A stretch of 36,479 nucleotides of DNA from Opitutaceae bacterium (GTDB lineage: Bacteria > Verrucomicrobiota > Verrucomicrobiia > Opitutales > Opitutaceae): positions 1-36,479 of the forward strand of contig JAIXQE010000119.1 of assembly GCA_027485815.1 (NCBI GenBank), in the 5' to 3' direction. The position numbers and the translations under genes were made by a program. Numbering within the stretch: position 1 is the stretch's first letter; each line of letters starts with the position of its first letter. The notes below the pieces were generated by a model. It saw only the letters and a program-made list of their open reading frames with translations. It did no database searches and had not been told where the DNA came from. Shown piece after piece: positions 8,324-16,092 of the stretch.

Positions 8324-8410
8324 GGGGTCATATCTGGAATCAGGACCGTTCCGCCGCGTGAGCGGCCGGGGGAAGCGCGATGCCCGTGTCCTGATTCCAG
8401 AGATGACTCC
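8324..8410. repeat. REP-like 23-bp inverted repeat
   Basis: Arms at 8324-8346 and 8388-8410 are inverted copies with 21 of 23 bases paired; the inner 14 (TCTGGAATCAGGAC and its complement) are perfect. The arms surround a 41-base spacer. The layout GGGGTCA followed by CTGGAAT resembles, from memory, RAYT-associated REP sequences containing GGGGTCAGGTCTTGAAT; that resemblance is an inference. A further partial copy of the right-arm flank (ATGACTCCTTGGACTCG at 8403-8419) recurs at 9209-9225 with 15 of 17 bases the same. It lies at the left edge of the accessory stretch. Confidence 0.65.
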
Positions 8411-8466
8411 TTGGACTCGACACCCGGGGTTGCGCATTGCGGCCCGACGCCGCCGGCCAGCCCTCT

Positions 8467-8769
8467 TCAATCGCCGGAACGTGCAGCGAGACGGCGGAGG
8501 TCCATCCGGGCGTGGAGGACGGCAATGAGCCGAATCGCGTCCGGGTCGATGCGGTAGAACACAGCGTAAGGAAAGCGGCGGATCAGCACGCGCCGCAATC
8601 CGCGGTGCACCGCTGGAAAGAGTTCGGGGTTGCGCGCGATTCCGGCGACCGCGGCATCGACCATCCTCACGAAATCCTTGCCGAGCCCGGGAGACCGTTG
8701 CTCATACCAATCGTGCGCGGCGACCAAGTCGGCGGCCGCCGCCGAGAGCGGAAGAACCGGAGCCGGCAT
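8467..8769 (-). CDS. ParE/RelE-family toxin
   Basis: A 100-residue type II toxin of the RelE/ParE superfamily. Visible features are an N-terminal helix with AAADLVAAHDWYEQRSPGLGKDF, the central GLRRVLIRRFPYAVFYRI strand pair and the closing AVLHARMDLRR, the common H-x-R-r arrangement. Members act either as mRNA interferases or, like ParE, as gyrase poisons; the sequence does not decide. The ATG at 8769 overlaps the antitoxin stop by one base (TGATG), giving tight coupling. An upstream in-frame start at 8805 would add residues unlike the family and is not preferred. Confidence 0.88.
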   Translation of the reverse strand: MPAPVLPLSAAAADLVAAHDWYEQRSPGLGKDFVRMVDAAVAGIARNPELFPAVHRGLRRVLIRRFPYAVFYRIDPDAIRLIAVLHARMDLRRLAARSGD

Positions 8770-8987
8770 CAGCGGCGAAGCAATTCGTCGCGCACTTCCG
8801 CCCACGGCCGGCCGGGATCGGGTTTCGCCTCGAGGGCGTCCAGACGCCGATCAAGTTCCGCCTGCTGCGCCGGCGGGATCGTCACCCCGGCGGGATCGGC
8901 CGCGATCCGATCCCAGATTTCCTCCACGAGCAGGATGCGTTCCGCTTGGGAAAGGGTGCGGAGTTCCGATTCGACGACAGCGTTCAT
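8769..8987 (-). CDS. Addiction-module antitoxin (TIGR02574 type)
   Basis: A 72-residue acidic, helical protein that precedes its toxin, as is usual. The segments LSQAERILLVEEIWDRIA and LDRRLDALEAKPDPGRPW match the putative addiction-module component family TIGR02574, which pairs with ParE/RelE toxins. It should bind and neutralise the toxin, and may repress its own promoter with it. CCTAAATCC lies directly before the ATG and could be a -10 region of a nearly leaderless message. Confidence 0.88.
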   Translation of the reverse strand: MNAVVESELRTLSQAERILLVEEIWDRIAADPAGVTIPPAQQAELDRRLDALEAKPDPGRPWAEVRDELLRR

Positions 8988-9312
8988 GGATTTAGGCCGG
9001 AAGAAACGAGCAGTGGACTACCCAGAGGCTGTCGGGGAAATCGGGCGCGTCAATGGCAGGGGGCCGGCGCGGAGGCAGGGTGAGTCGCGGAGGCCCTTTG
9101 TCCTGCGATGAATTGACCGAGCGGCGTCGATGAAATGCGGGGCACGCGGCCGCCGGTCCGTTCGCGCCGGGGCGGTCCAACGGGGCAGTCGGCCTGCTGC
9201 GCCCGGACATGACCCCTTGGACGCGGCCCTTGCCGGACCGCTTCGGAAGTACTTTTCGTACGGGAGCGCTTTTCCACCCGACATCGCTTGGGACCATGCA
9301 TCCTTACCCATC
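8988..9312. other. Gene-free stretch between the toxin-antitoxin pair and the secreted protein
   Basis: No ORF here has protein-like composition or a recognisable match. The only structure I can point to is ATGACCCCTTGGACGCG at 9209-9225, a near copy of the flank of the repeat at 8403-8419. The stretch presumably also holds the two divergent promoters, but I see no convincing hexamer pair. Confidence 0.5.
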
Positions 9313-11832
9313 ATGAACGCATCCGGCCCCGGATTTTCATTCTTCGCCGCCTTGAGTGCCGCGCTCGCGGTTACCCAGCCATCCGTCGCGGCGAATCCCC
9401 TCAGCGTCTCCGGCATCTATCCGCATCTCACGGTCTTCAATTCGGACCCCAGCCGGGGCAGACCAGCCATGGAAAACGGCCTCGGCGCCGTCGTGCCCTG
9501 GGCGGGAAAGCTGTGGAGCATGACCTACACCTCGCACGATCTCGGCAAGGGGAACGACAAGCTCTTCACCGTATCGCCCGACTTCACGCTGGAGATTCGG
9601 CCCGAGAGCGTCGGTGGCACGCACGCCTGCCGCATGATCCACCGCGAGTCGCAGCAACTCTTCATCGGTTGCTACGCCGTGGACGCAGCTGGAAAGGTCC
9701 GCGTCATTCCCCGCGACAAACTTCCCGGTCGCCTCACCGCTCTCGCCCGTCACCTCACCGACCCCGCGAACAAGGTTCTCTACCTCACGCAGGAAGGCGC
9801 AGTCTACGAGGTCGATGTCCATACGTTGGCGGTCACCGAACGGTTCAAAAAGCCGGTGGAGGGGTGGCACTACAAGGGCGCCTGGACGGCCCAGGGACGT
9901 TACTTCATCGCCGGCAACGGCGAGGAACCCGCGCCCTCGCCCTTCTGGAAGGTCGATTACACGAGCGCGGCGACGAAACAACTGACGGAAGATCTGACGA
10001 CCCAATACCTGCAGGCCCCACGAACCCCGCGGGCGGCGCCGCGCGCTGACGGCCAGACGCTGTGGCGCGGAGTCAGTGAGGACCTCGGCAGTCTCGCCGA
10101 ATGGGATGGGAAGCACTGGACCGTGGTCTCTCGCCGCCAGCATCTCGACCTCACCGGCCCCGGAGGCATCACGGGCGCGACGAGTGATGACGAGCCGGTG
10201 TGGGCCCTGGGCTGGGATCTTCGCTCGGCTTTCGTTCAAGTGCGCGAAAAGGCCGGCCCGTGGACCCGCTACCGTGTGCCCAAGGCCAGCTACTCCGCCG
10301 ACGGCGTGCACGGTTCCAATACCGAGTGGCCGCGCATCAACCCCATCGGGGACGGTCGTCGACTCATGTTTCTCCACAACGGACTCTATGAGTTCCCCGC
10401 GAACTTCCGCCCCGGCCAGACCGGCGGCCTGCGTCCGTTTGCTTCGAGCCTCGTGACCATCACGGACATGGCGCCGTGGCAGGGCCGGCTGGTCATCAGC
10501 CAGCAGGCCACGTCGGTGCACGGCATTCCGTTCAACGTTCCCGGCCAGCCCAATTCGAACCTCCAGTTCCTCGACGCCGATGCGCTAAGGTCCTGGGGAC
10601 CGCGTGCCGGCTTCGGCGGCGTGTGGGTCGATGATCCGGTGAACGCAGGGGCGCCCAGCGAGCCATTCCTGATCGGGGGCTACGCGAACCGCACCGTCCA
10701 CCTGGCGCACCAGGGAGCACAGGCCGTCACCTTCACGCTCGAGGTGGACGAACGCGGGGATGGCCGGTGGAGGCAGTTCCGGGCGGTGAACGTGCCCGCC
10801 CGTGGCTACGTGCCCGTGATTTTGCCCACGGCGCTCGCCGCCGAGTGGCTGCGGGTCTCCGTGGACCGCGAGACGGTTGCGACGGCCTACCTGCATGTCA
10901 GCACGCCTCGTCCCGCTGCGGTCAATGAAGCCGCCCTCTTCGCGGGCCTCGCGCCCGCCGCGGCCGGGGACCCGATGGCTGGGATCGTGCGCCAGGGATT
11001 TCCGACGCGGAATCTGCAATTCCTCGCCGGCGACGGCCGCTACTACGAAATCGACGAGCAGCTCGCGTTTCACGCCACCGACCTGCCCACCGAGGCGGAC
11101 AAACTCCGCGAGAGCCACGCCTTGAGCAACGGGTTCACCGAGGACGCCGCCTCCATCATCGTCACGCGTCACGATGGGCAGCGTTTCCGTATCCCCAAGG
11201 GTGAGGCCGCGCTCAGTGCGGCGCCCGCGTCGCGGGGCGTCCGTGAGCTGATCCAAGAGCGTTACCTCGCGAACTTTCACGGCACCTTCTACGAGGTGCC
11301 GCGCGGGGGCACCTCGCCCGCTGGCCAGCGCAACATGCCCGATTTCCAGCGCATGAAGCCCGTCGCGACTCACCATCGTCGCATCACCGACTTCTGCACG
11401 CATCGTGGCCTGGTCGTGCTCAGCGGTGTCCGCGCCGACGCCGCGCCTGACGGCCACGTTTTCCGTGCCGCTCCCGGCGGGCCGGCGCTGTGGTTCGGCG
11501 CCATCGACGATCTTTGGAAACTCGGCGCTCCGCGCGGCAGTGGTGGTCCGTGGAAAGACACGGTGGTGCAGGCCGATGCGCCCAGCGACGCGTACCTTAT
11601 GACGGGCTACGATCGTAAGACGCTCACGCTTTCCCACGACGCCCCGCACCCCGTGGAGTTCACGGTGCAGGTCGACTTCTACGCGAGCGGTCAATGGCAC
11701 GACTATCGGCGCTTCAGCGTTACACCCGGCCAGCCGCTGACCCACGTTTTCCCTGAAGGCTACTCCGCCCACTGGGTGCGCTTGGTCGCGAAGAGCGGTT
11801 GCGCGGCGACCGCGCAATTTCGGTATGAATAA
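9313..11832 (+). CDS. Large secreted protein of unknown function with duplicated module
   Basis: An 839-residue protein that I do not recognise. The N-terminus (FSFFAALSAALAVTQPSVAA) looks like a signal peptide, so the product is probably periplasmic or external. The first ~430 residues are rich in short strand-like units with W, G and D (GAVVPWAGKLWSMTYTSHD, GWHYKGAWTAQGRYFIAGNG), as in beta-propeller proteins. A module of about 90 residues occurs twice, at roughly 437-531 and 747-839: DDPVNAGAPSEPFLIGGY matches VVQADAPSDAYLMTGY, then TFTLEVDERGDGRWRQFR matches EFTVQVDFYASGQWHDYR. The start at 9313 was chosen for the signal peptide; upstream in-frame codons give unlikely sequence. Codon use looks less extreme in GC than in the neighbours, which fits later acquisition. 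It stands between two toxin-antitoxin pairs. Confidence 0.82.
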   Translation: MNASGPGFSFFAALSAALAVTQPSVAANPLSVSGIYPHLTVFNSDPSRGRPAMENGLGAVVPWAGKLWSMTYTSHDLGKGNDKLFTVSPDFTLEIRPESVGGTHACRMIHRESQQLFIGCYAVDAAGKVRVIPRDKLPGRLTALARHLTDPANKVLYLTQEGAVYEVDVHTLAVTERFKKPVEGWHYKGAWTAQGRYFIAGNGEEPAPSPFWKVDYTSAATKQLTEDLTTQYLQAPRTPRAAPRADGQTLWRGVSEDLGSLAEWDGKHWTVVSRRQHLDLTGPGGITGATSDDEPVWALGWDLRSAFVQVREKAGPWTRYRVPKASYSADGVHGSNTEWPRINPIGDGRRLMFLHNGLYEFPANFRPGQTGGLRPFASSLVTITDMAPWQGRLVISQQATSVHGIPFNVPGQPNSNLQFLDADALRSWGPRAGFGGVWVDDPVNAGAPSEPFLIGGYANRTVHLAHQGAQAVTFTLEVDERGDGRWRQFRAVNVPARGYVPVILPTALAAEWLRVSVDRETVATAYLHVSTPRPAAVNEAALFAGLAPAAAGDPMAGIVRQGFPTRNLQFLAGDGRYYEIDEQLAFHATDLPTEADKLRESHALSNGFTEDAASIIVTRHDGQRFRIPKGEAALSAAPASRGVRELIQERYLANFHGTFYEVPRGGTSPAGQRNMPDFQRMKPVATHHRRITDFCTHRGLVVLSGVRADAAPDGHVFRAAPGGPALWFGAIDDLWKLGAPRGSGGPWKDTVVQADAPSDAYLMTGYDRKTLTLSHDAPHPVEFTVQVDFYASGQWHDYRRFSVTPGQPLTHVFPEGYSAHWVRLVAKSGCAATAQFRYE

Positions 11833-11870
11833 TGGGGCGTTACTTCGGGCGATTGCCCGCCGGGAGCTCA

Positions 11871-11900
11871 ACCCCAGCCTGGCACGCCGACCGCTGGGGT
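11871..11900 (+). terminator. Stem-loop downstream of the secreted protein
   Basis: ACCCCAGC and GCTGGGGT form a perfect 8-base stem with a 14-base loop, 38 bases after the stop. A smaller hairpin (CGGGC-GATT-GCCCG, 11846-11859) precedes it. There is no T-tract. It may end transcription or be a lone repeat unit. Confidence 0.4.
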
Positions 11901-11991
11901 AGGCCCCGGAGCCCTTTGCAGAGAGGCCGGCGGAGGGCGGAAATGGCCTCAGCGTCCGACGCAGTCGTCTAACTTCGAACGGCAGCACGGA

Positions 11992-12020
11992 TTGACGGTT
12001 TCCCGCGTTCCCGTAAATAT
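11992..12020 (+). promoter_or_regulatory. Possible promoter of vapBC-1
   Basis: TTGACG begins exactly 35 bases before the vapB ATG and is followed after 16 bases by TAAATAT, leaving only a few bases before the start codon. A transcript from it would be leaderless or nearly so. Confidence 0.42.
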
Positions 12021-12026
12021 GGCCCA

Positions 12027-12302
12027 ATGAAAACGACGATCGATCTCCCCGAACCGCTGTACAAGAGAGCCAAGCTCCGCGCGGTGGAACGGGGCATTAC
12101 GCTTAAGGATATGATGATCGAGGCCTTAAGCGATAGCCTCGGAATCCCGGCAGCCGCCGGGAAAACTCCGGCGCCCACGGTGCGCGACCGCCGGAAACTG
12201 CTGCCCGAGTTCGAGGCCGCCCGCCGGAAGGGCGCCCTCCGCCCGTCCGCCGGCGACCGCGATGTCACGGCCCTGATTTCGGATGACCGCGATGCCCGCT
12301 GA
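12027..12302 (+). CDS. VapB-type antitoxin
   Basis: A 91-residue protein whose N-terminus (MKTTIDLPEPLYKRAKLRAV) is a ribbon-helix-helix DNA-binding strand and helix, followed by ERGITLKDMMIEALSDSLG. The charged tail with RRKLLPEFEAARRKGAL would wrap the toxin. It overlaps the following PIN-domain gene by up to 20 bases, the usual antitoxin-first layout. The pair is expected to bind its own promoter; the AT-richer TAAATAT just upstream lies where such binding would block transcription. Confidence 0.85.
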   Translation: MKTTIDLPEPLYKRAKLRAVERGITLKDMMIEALSDSLGIPAAAGKTPAPTVRDRRKLLPEFEAARRKGALRPSAGDRDVTALISDDRDAR

Positions 12303-12747
12303 AACCGCGTTTTTCGATACCAGCTACCTCGTCCGGCTCTACCTCGAGGATGCTGGCTTCGCGTCGGTCCGGGAATATGCCGAGAGCCGCGCGGCAATCT
12401 GTGCGGCGTGGCATGCCCAGGCCGAGGTCGTGACCGCGCTGCACCGGGCCTTCCGGGAGCGTGGCCTTGACCCGGAGAGCTATCAGGCGGCCCGCCGGCA
12501 ATTCTCGGCTGACCGGGAGGCGGGGCTGTTCGTCTGGCTTCCGCTCGACGAGGCGGTCCGGGAACGCTTGGAGCGCGTCCTGGACTCCGCGCCAAAACAC
12601 GCGTTCCTCCGCGCGGCGGATGGACTGCATCTGGCGTGCGCCGCCGAAAATGGATTCGCGGAGGTCTTCTCCCACGACCGCCACTTCCTGGCCGCGGCCC
12701 CCTTGTTTGGCCTGCAGGGCAGGGATCTCATCTCGTTGCCAGCCTGA
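12283..12747 (+). CDS. VapC-type PIN-domain toxin
   Basis: A PIN-domain ribonuclease of up to 154 residues that likely cleaves RNA (often tRNA or rRNA) using a metal held by four acidic residues. These can be seen as D in FFDTSYLVRLY, E in AEVVTALHR, D in RAADGLHLACA and D in SHDRHF. Start candidates are the ATG at 12283 and another at 12292 (MPAETAFFD); both overlap vapB, and the second gives the more usual N-terminus. It closes the accessory stretch on its right side. Confidence 0.87.
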   Translation: MTAMPAETAFFDTSYLVRLYLEDAGFASVREYAESRAAICAAWHAQAEVVTALHRAFRERGLDPESYQAARRQFSADREAGLFVWLPLDEAVRERLERVLDSAPKHAFLRAADGLHLACAAENGFAEVFSHDRHFLAAAPLFGLQGRDLISLPA

Positions 12748-12827
12748 TGCGGCCCCCGATTCCCCGCGGGGCCTCACCGAACGGGTTCGGGCGTTTCATC
12801 TCCGCGCCGCCGCGACGCCGGTCGTCC

Positions 12828-12852
12828 TTCCGCGGCAACGGCCGCGGCCACA
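12828..12852. repeat. REP-like hairpin unit, third copy
   Basis: Arms CCGCGGC and GCCGCGG flank four variable bases, followed by the asymmetric tail CCACA. The unit matches the one at 17354-17378 in 20 of 25 positions, with all four loop bases and the first base differing. Immediately after, GCGGCCACAGC occurs twice (12844-12854 and 12858-12868), so the tail is partly duplicated. It lies upstream of the receptor gene. Confidence 0.6.
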
Positions 12853-12925
12853 GCACTGCGGCCACAGCGCGGACTGGCCAACGGCCGGACCCCTCGTTCA
12901 TCTTCCGCGTCACCCCCCTGCTGCC

Positions 12926-15900
12926 ATGAACCTGACCCTGCGCCTGCTGCCGGCCCTCTCCACCCTGCTCCTCCTCCTCACCGCGACCTTGCCCCGCGCC
13001 GCCGCCCAGCCGGCCACCGGCACGCTGCAGGGCCGCGTGACGCACGCCGTCACCGGCGCCTACCTCGAGGGCGTGCGCCTCACGGTCGAGGGCACCGCGC
13101 TGGAGACCGCCACCAACGCGGAGGGCGCCTACCGCCTGAACGACGTCCCCGCCGGGACCGCGCGGGTGCGCGCCTTTTACACCGGCCTGCCGGCACAGAC
13201 GGTCAGCGCGCAGGTTGGCCCCGGCGCCAGCGCGGTGGCGGACTTCCAGCTCGCCCCGGCCGGGGTCGACGCCGGCGGACCGATCCGACTCGACCAGTTC
13301 GTGGTGGCCACCGCGCGCGAGATGAGCGGCGCCGCCCTCGCGATCAACGAGCAGCGCTTCGCGCCCAACATCAAGAACGTCGTCGCGGTGGATGAGTTCG
13401 GCGACGTGGCCGAGGGCAACGTGGCCGAGTTCCTGAAATTCCTGCCCGGCGTGAACATCGACTACGCCGGCGGCAACGCGCGCGAGGTCTCGCTCAACGG
13501 CGTGCCCGGCGACTACGTGCCCGTGACCATCGCCGGCTTCAGCCTCGCCAGCGCGGTCGGCGGGGGCGGCGGCGGCACCAACCGCAGCGTCGGCCTCGAC
13601 CAGGTCGCCATCAACAACCTCTCCCGCGTCGAGGTGGAGTTCTCCCCCACCCCGGACTCCGAGGGCAACGCGCTCGCCGGCTCCGTGAACATGGTGCCCC
13701 GCAGCTCCTTTGAACGTTCCCGGCCGCAGTCCACCTTCAGCACCTACGTCCTCTTCCGCGACAATGCGCGCGACTGGGACCGCACGCCCGCCCCCCGCCA
13801 CCCGACCCGCAAGATCCACCCGGGCCTCGATTTTTCCCACGTCAACCCCGTCAGCCGCACCTTCGGCTTCACCCTCTCGGGCGGCTTCAACCGCCAGTAC
13901 TCGGGCGAACCCCTCGCCCAGAACACGTGGCGCGGCACCCAGGCGGCCACCAACGGGGTGGCTTACCCCCACACGACCTTCGACCGGCCATACCTGACCT
14001 CCTTTCAGGTCCGCAACAGCGGCAAGGACACCAAGCGCTCCTCGCTCGGCTTCACCGTCGACTGGAAACCCGCCCCCTACGACCGCCTCTCGCTCTCCTT
14101 CCAGGCGTCGACGTTCGACGTGATGATCAACCACAACGCCCTCACGTTCGAGGTCGGCCGCGTGAACCCCGGTGACTTCAGCCTCACCCACACCCGCGGC
14201 GCCGCCGGCCAGGGCAACATCCAGGTCGTCTCCACCGGCAACTCCCGGATGAACTGGACCTACATGCCGTCGCTCACCTGGCGGCACGACGGCCCCGAAT
14301 GGCGCCTCGAGTCGGGCCTCGCCCTCTCCCGCGCCCGCAACCGCAGCAACACCCTCCGCGCGGGGATCTTCGAAACCACCACCTCGCGCCGCACCGGCGT
14401 CACCGTCTCCTTTGCGGACAACTTCTACCTGCGCCCGGGCGCGGTCACCGTGACCGACGCCGCCGGCCAGCCGGTCGACCCCTACGTGCTGGACACCTAC
14501 GCGCTGACGGCGACCTCGGGCAACGAGCGCTCGACCGACGACGTGAAGCACACCCTGTACGCCAATGCCCGCCGCGCCTTCCGCGGCCCGCTGCCGCTGA
14601 CGCTCAAGGCGGGCCTCGACTTCCGCCAGGCCGCGCGCGACCAGCGCCTCTTCCTCCCGAACTTCACCTACGTCGGCCGCGACGGCGTCGCCAGCACGAC
14701 CGTCACCCCGGGGGGCGATGACCGGCCGAAGCCGTTCCTCGACCCGAGCTTCTCGAGCCGCATCGCGCCCTATGGCTTCCCGCGAATCGAGGGGGTGAGC
14801 AGCGAGCTGCTCTACCGGCATTACCTCGACAATCCGACGTACTTCACGACCAACGCCAACACCAACTACCGCAACCTGGTGACCAACTCCAAGTGGGCGG
14901 AGGAGCTGGTGTCGGCCGCCTACCTGCGCGCGGACCTCGGCCTGCTCGGCAACCGCCTGCGCTTCACCGGCGGCGTCCGCGCCGAGCAGACCAACGTGTC
15001 CGCGCAGGGTCCGCTCACCGACCCGAACCGCAACGTGCAGCGCGACGCGCAGGGTCGCCCGGTGCTCGGCGCCAACGGCCGCCCCATCGCGATCGCCCCG
15101 GCCAACACCCTCGAGTTCTCGCGCCTCACCTTCCTCGACCGCGGCTTCACCGCCGAGAAGGAGTACCTGCGCTGGTTCCCGAGCCTGAACGCGAGCTTCA
15201 ACGTGCGCGAGGACCTGATCGCGCGCGCCTCCTGGTCCACCTCGGTCGGCCGGCCCGACTTCAACCAGTACGCGGGCGGCGTCACGCTGCCGGACCCGGA
15301 AAATCCCTCGCCGAACGACCAGATCACCATCAGCAACATCGGCATCAAGCCGTGGACGGCCCGGGCGGTGAACGTGCGGCTGGAGTACTACCTGCAGGGC
15401 GTCGGCCAGGTCTCGGTGGGCGCCTTCCGCCGCGACTTCGAGGACTTCTTCGGGAGCACCACGATCGCCGCCACGCCGGAGTTCCTCGAGCTCTACGACC
15501 TCAACCCGACGGTCTACGGCCAGTACCCGGTCGTGACCCAGACCAACCTCGACCGCACGGTGCGGATGCAGGGGATCACCTTCAACTACCGCCAGCCGCT
15601 GACCTTCCTGCCGGCTTGGGCGCGGGGCATCCAGGTGTACGCCAACGGCAGCGCGCAGCGGCTCCTGGGGCCGGCGGCCGCGACCTTCCCGGGCTTCGTG
15701 CCGCGGACGGCGAACTGGGGTTTCAGCTTCACGCGCGAGAAGCTTTCGCTGCGGGCCAACTGGAATTACCGCGGGGCCCAGCGCCGCGCGGCGATCGCCA
15801 ACGGGGCCAGCATCGAGCCGGGCACCTTCACCTGGTGGTCGAAGCGCCTCTACGTGGACGTGGGCGGGGAATACAACCTCCGCCGGAACGTCGCGGTGTT

Positions 15901-16036
15901 CGCCAACCTGCGGAACATCGGCGACGCGCCCGACGACATCAAGGTCTACGGGCCAAGCACCCCCCTCGTGGCACGCTTCCGCCAGCGCACCGAGTTCGGC
16001 TCGCTCTGGATGATCGGCCTCAAGGGGACGTTCTGA
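12926..16036 (+). CDS. TonB-dependent outer-membrane receptor
   Basis: A 1036-residue receptor that would import a large substrate across the outer membrane with energy from TonB. It begins with a signal peptide (about residues 1-27, ending AAAQP). A carboxypeptidase-like regulatory domain (about 32-112, TGTLQGRVTHAVTGAYLEGV) follows, then a TonB-box-like RLDQFVVATARE, and a plug (about 125-265) with VAEFLKFLPGVNIDY, REVSLNGVPGDYVPVTI and RVEVEFSPTPDSEGNALAGSVN. The barrel fills the rest, ending in alternating residues and a terminal phenylalanine (SLWMIGLKGTF), the outer-membrane insertion signal. The start at 12926 is fixed by the signal peptide; a long open frame upstream is not coding. 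In this lineage such receptors often serve saccharides, but no SusD-like partner is present, so the ligand is unknown. Confidence 0.94.
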   Translation: MNLTLRLLPALSTLLLLLTATLPRAAAQPATGTLQGRVTHAVTGAYLEGVRLTVEGTALETATNAEGAYRLNDVPAGTARVRAFYTGLPAQTVSAQVGPGASAVADFQLAPAGVDAGGPIRLDQFVVATAREMSGAALAINEQRFAPNIKNVVAVDEFGDVAEGNVAEFLKFLPGVNIDYAGGNAREVSLNGVPGDYVPVTIAGFSLASAVGGGGGGTNRSVGLDQVAINNLSRVEVEFSPTPDSEGNALAGSVNMVPRSSFERSRPQSTFSTYVLFRDNARDWDRTPAPRHPTRKIHPGLDFSHVNPVSRTFGFTLSGGFNRQYSGEPLAQNTWRGTQAATNGVAYPHTTFDRPYLTSFQVRNSGKDTKRSSLGFTVDWKPAPYDRLSLSFQASTFDVMINHNALTFEVGRVNPGDFSLTHTRGAAGQGNIQVVSTGNSRMNWTYMPSLTWRHDGPEWRLESGLALSRARNRSNTLRAGIFETTTSRRTGVTVSFADNFYLRPGAVTVTDAAGQPVDPYVLDTYALTATSGNERSTDDVKHTLYANARRAFRGPLPLTLKAGLDFRQAARDQRLFLPNFTYVGRDGVASTTVTPGGDDRPKPFLDPSFSSRIAPYGFPRIEGVSSELLYRHYLDNPTYFTTNANTNYRNLVTNSKWAEELVSAAYLRADLGLLGNRLRFTGGVRAEQTNVSAQGPLTDPNRNVQRDAQGRPVLGANGRPIAIAPANTLEFSRLTFLDRGFTAEKEYLRWFPSLNASFNVREDLIARASWSTSVGRPDFNQYAGGVTLPDPENPSPNDQITISNIGIKPWTARAVNVRLEYYLQGVGQVSVGAFRRDFEDFFGSTTIAATPEFLELYDLNPTVYGQYPVVTQTNLDRTVRMQGITFNYRQPLTFLPAWARGIQVYANGSAQRLLGPAAATFPGFVPRTANWGFSFTREKLSLRANWNYRGAQRRAAIANGASIEPGTFTWWSKRLYVDVGGEYNLRRNVAVFANLRNIGDAPDDIKVYGPSTPLVARFRQRTEFGSLWMIGLKGTF

Positions 16037-16048
16037 GGTTTCGACAGG

Positions 16049-16078
16049 CCCCTTCGACGGAGCTCAGGGCCGCGGCCC
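16049..16078. repeat. Repeat-like palindromes between convergent TonB receptor and kdsB
   Basis: The 56-base gap contains CCCTTCGACGGAGCTCAGGG, whose ends pair, followed by the perfect palindrome GGGCCGCGGCCC (16067-16078). TTCGACA also occurs just before. The first motif resembles the dispersed TTCGACAAGCTCAGG-type repeats known from other bacteria (from memory). It may act as a two-way terminator. Confidence 0.4.
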
Positions 16079-16092
16079 GTTCGATCAACCCC

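Noticed and set aside
8467-8805. Longer form of the ParE/RelE toxin starting at 8805
   Set aside because: The additional 12 residues lie within the antitoxin gene and do not match the family; the TGATG junction supports the start at 8769.
12461-12925. Upstream extension of the TonB receptor frame
   Set aside because: It overlaps vapC in another frame, and a signal peptide starts cleanly at 12926.
12748-12925. Riboswitch upstream of the TonB receptor (for example cobalamin type)
   Set aside because: The 178 bases contain a REP-like hairpin and small palindromes but no recognisable riboswitch core.
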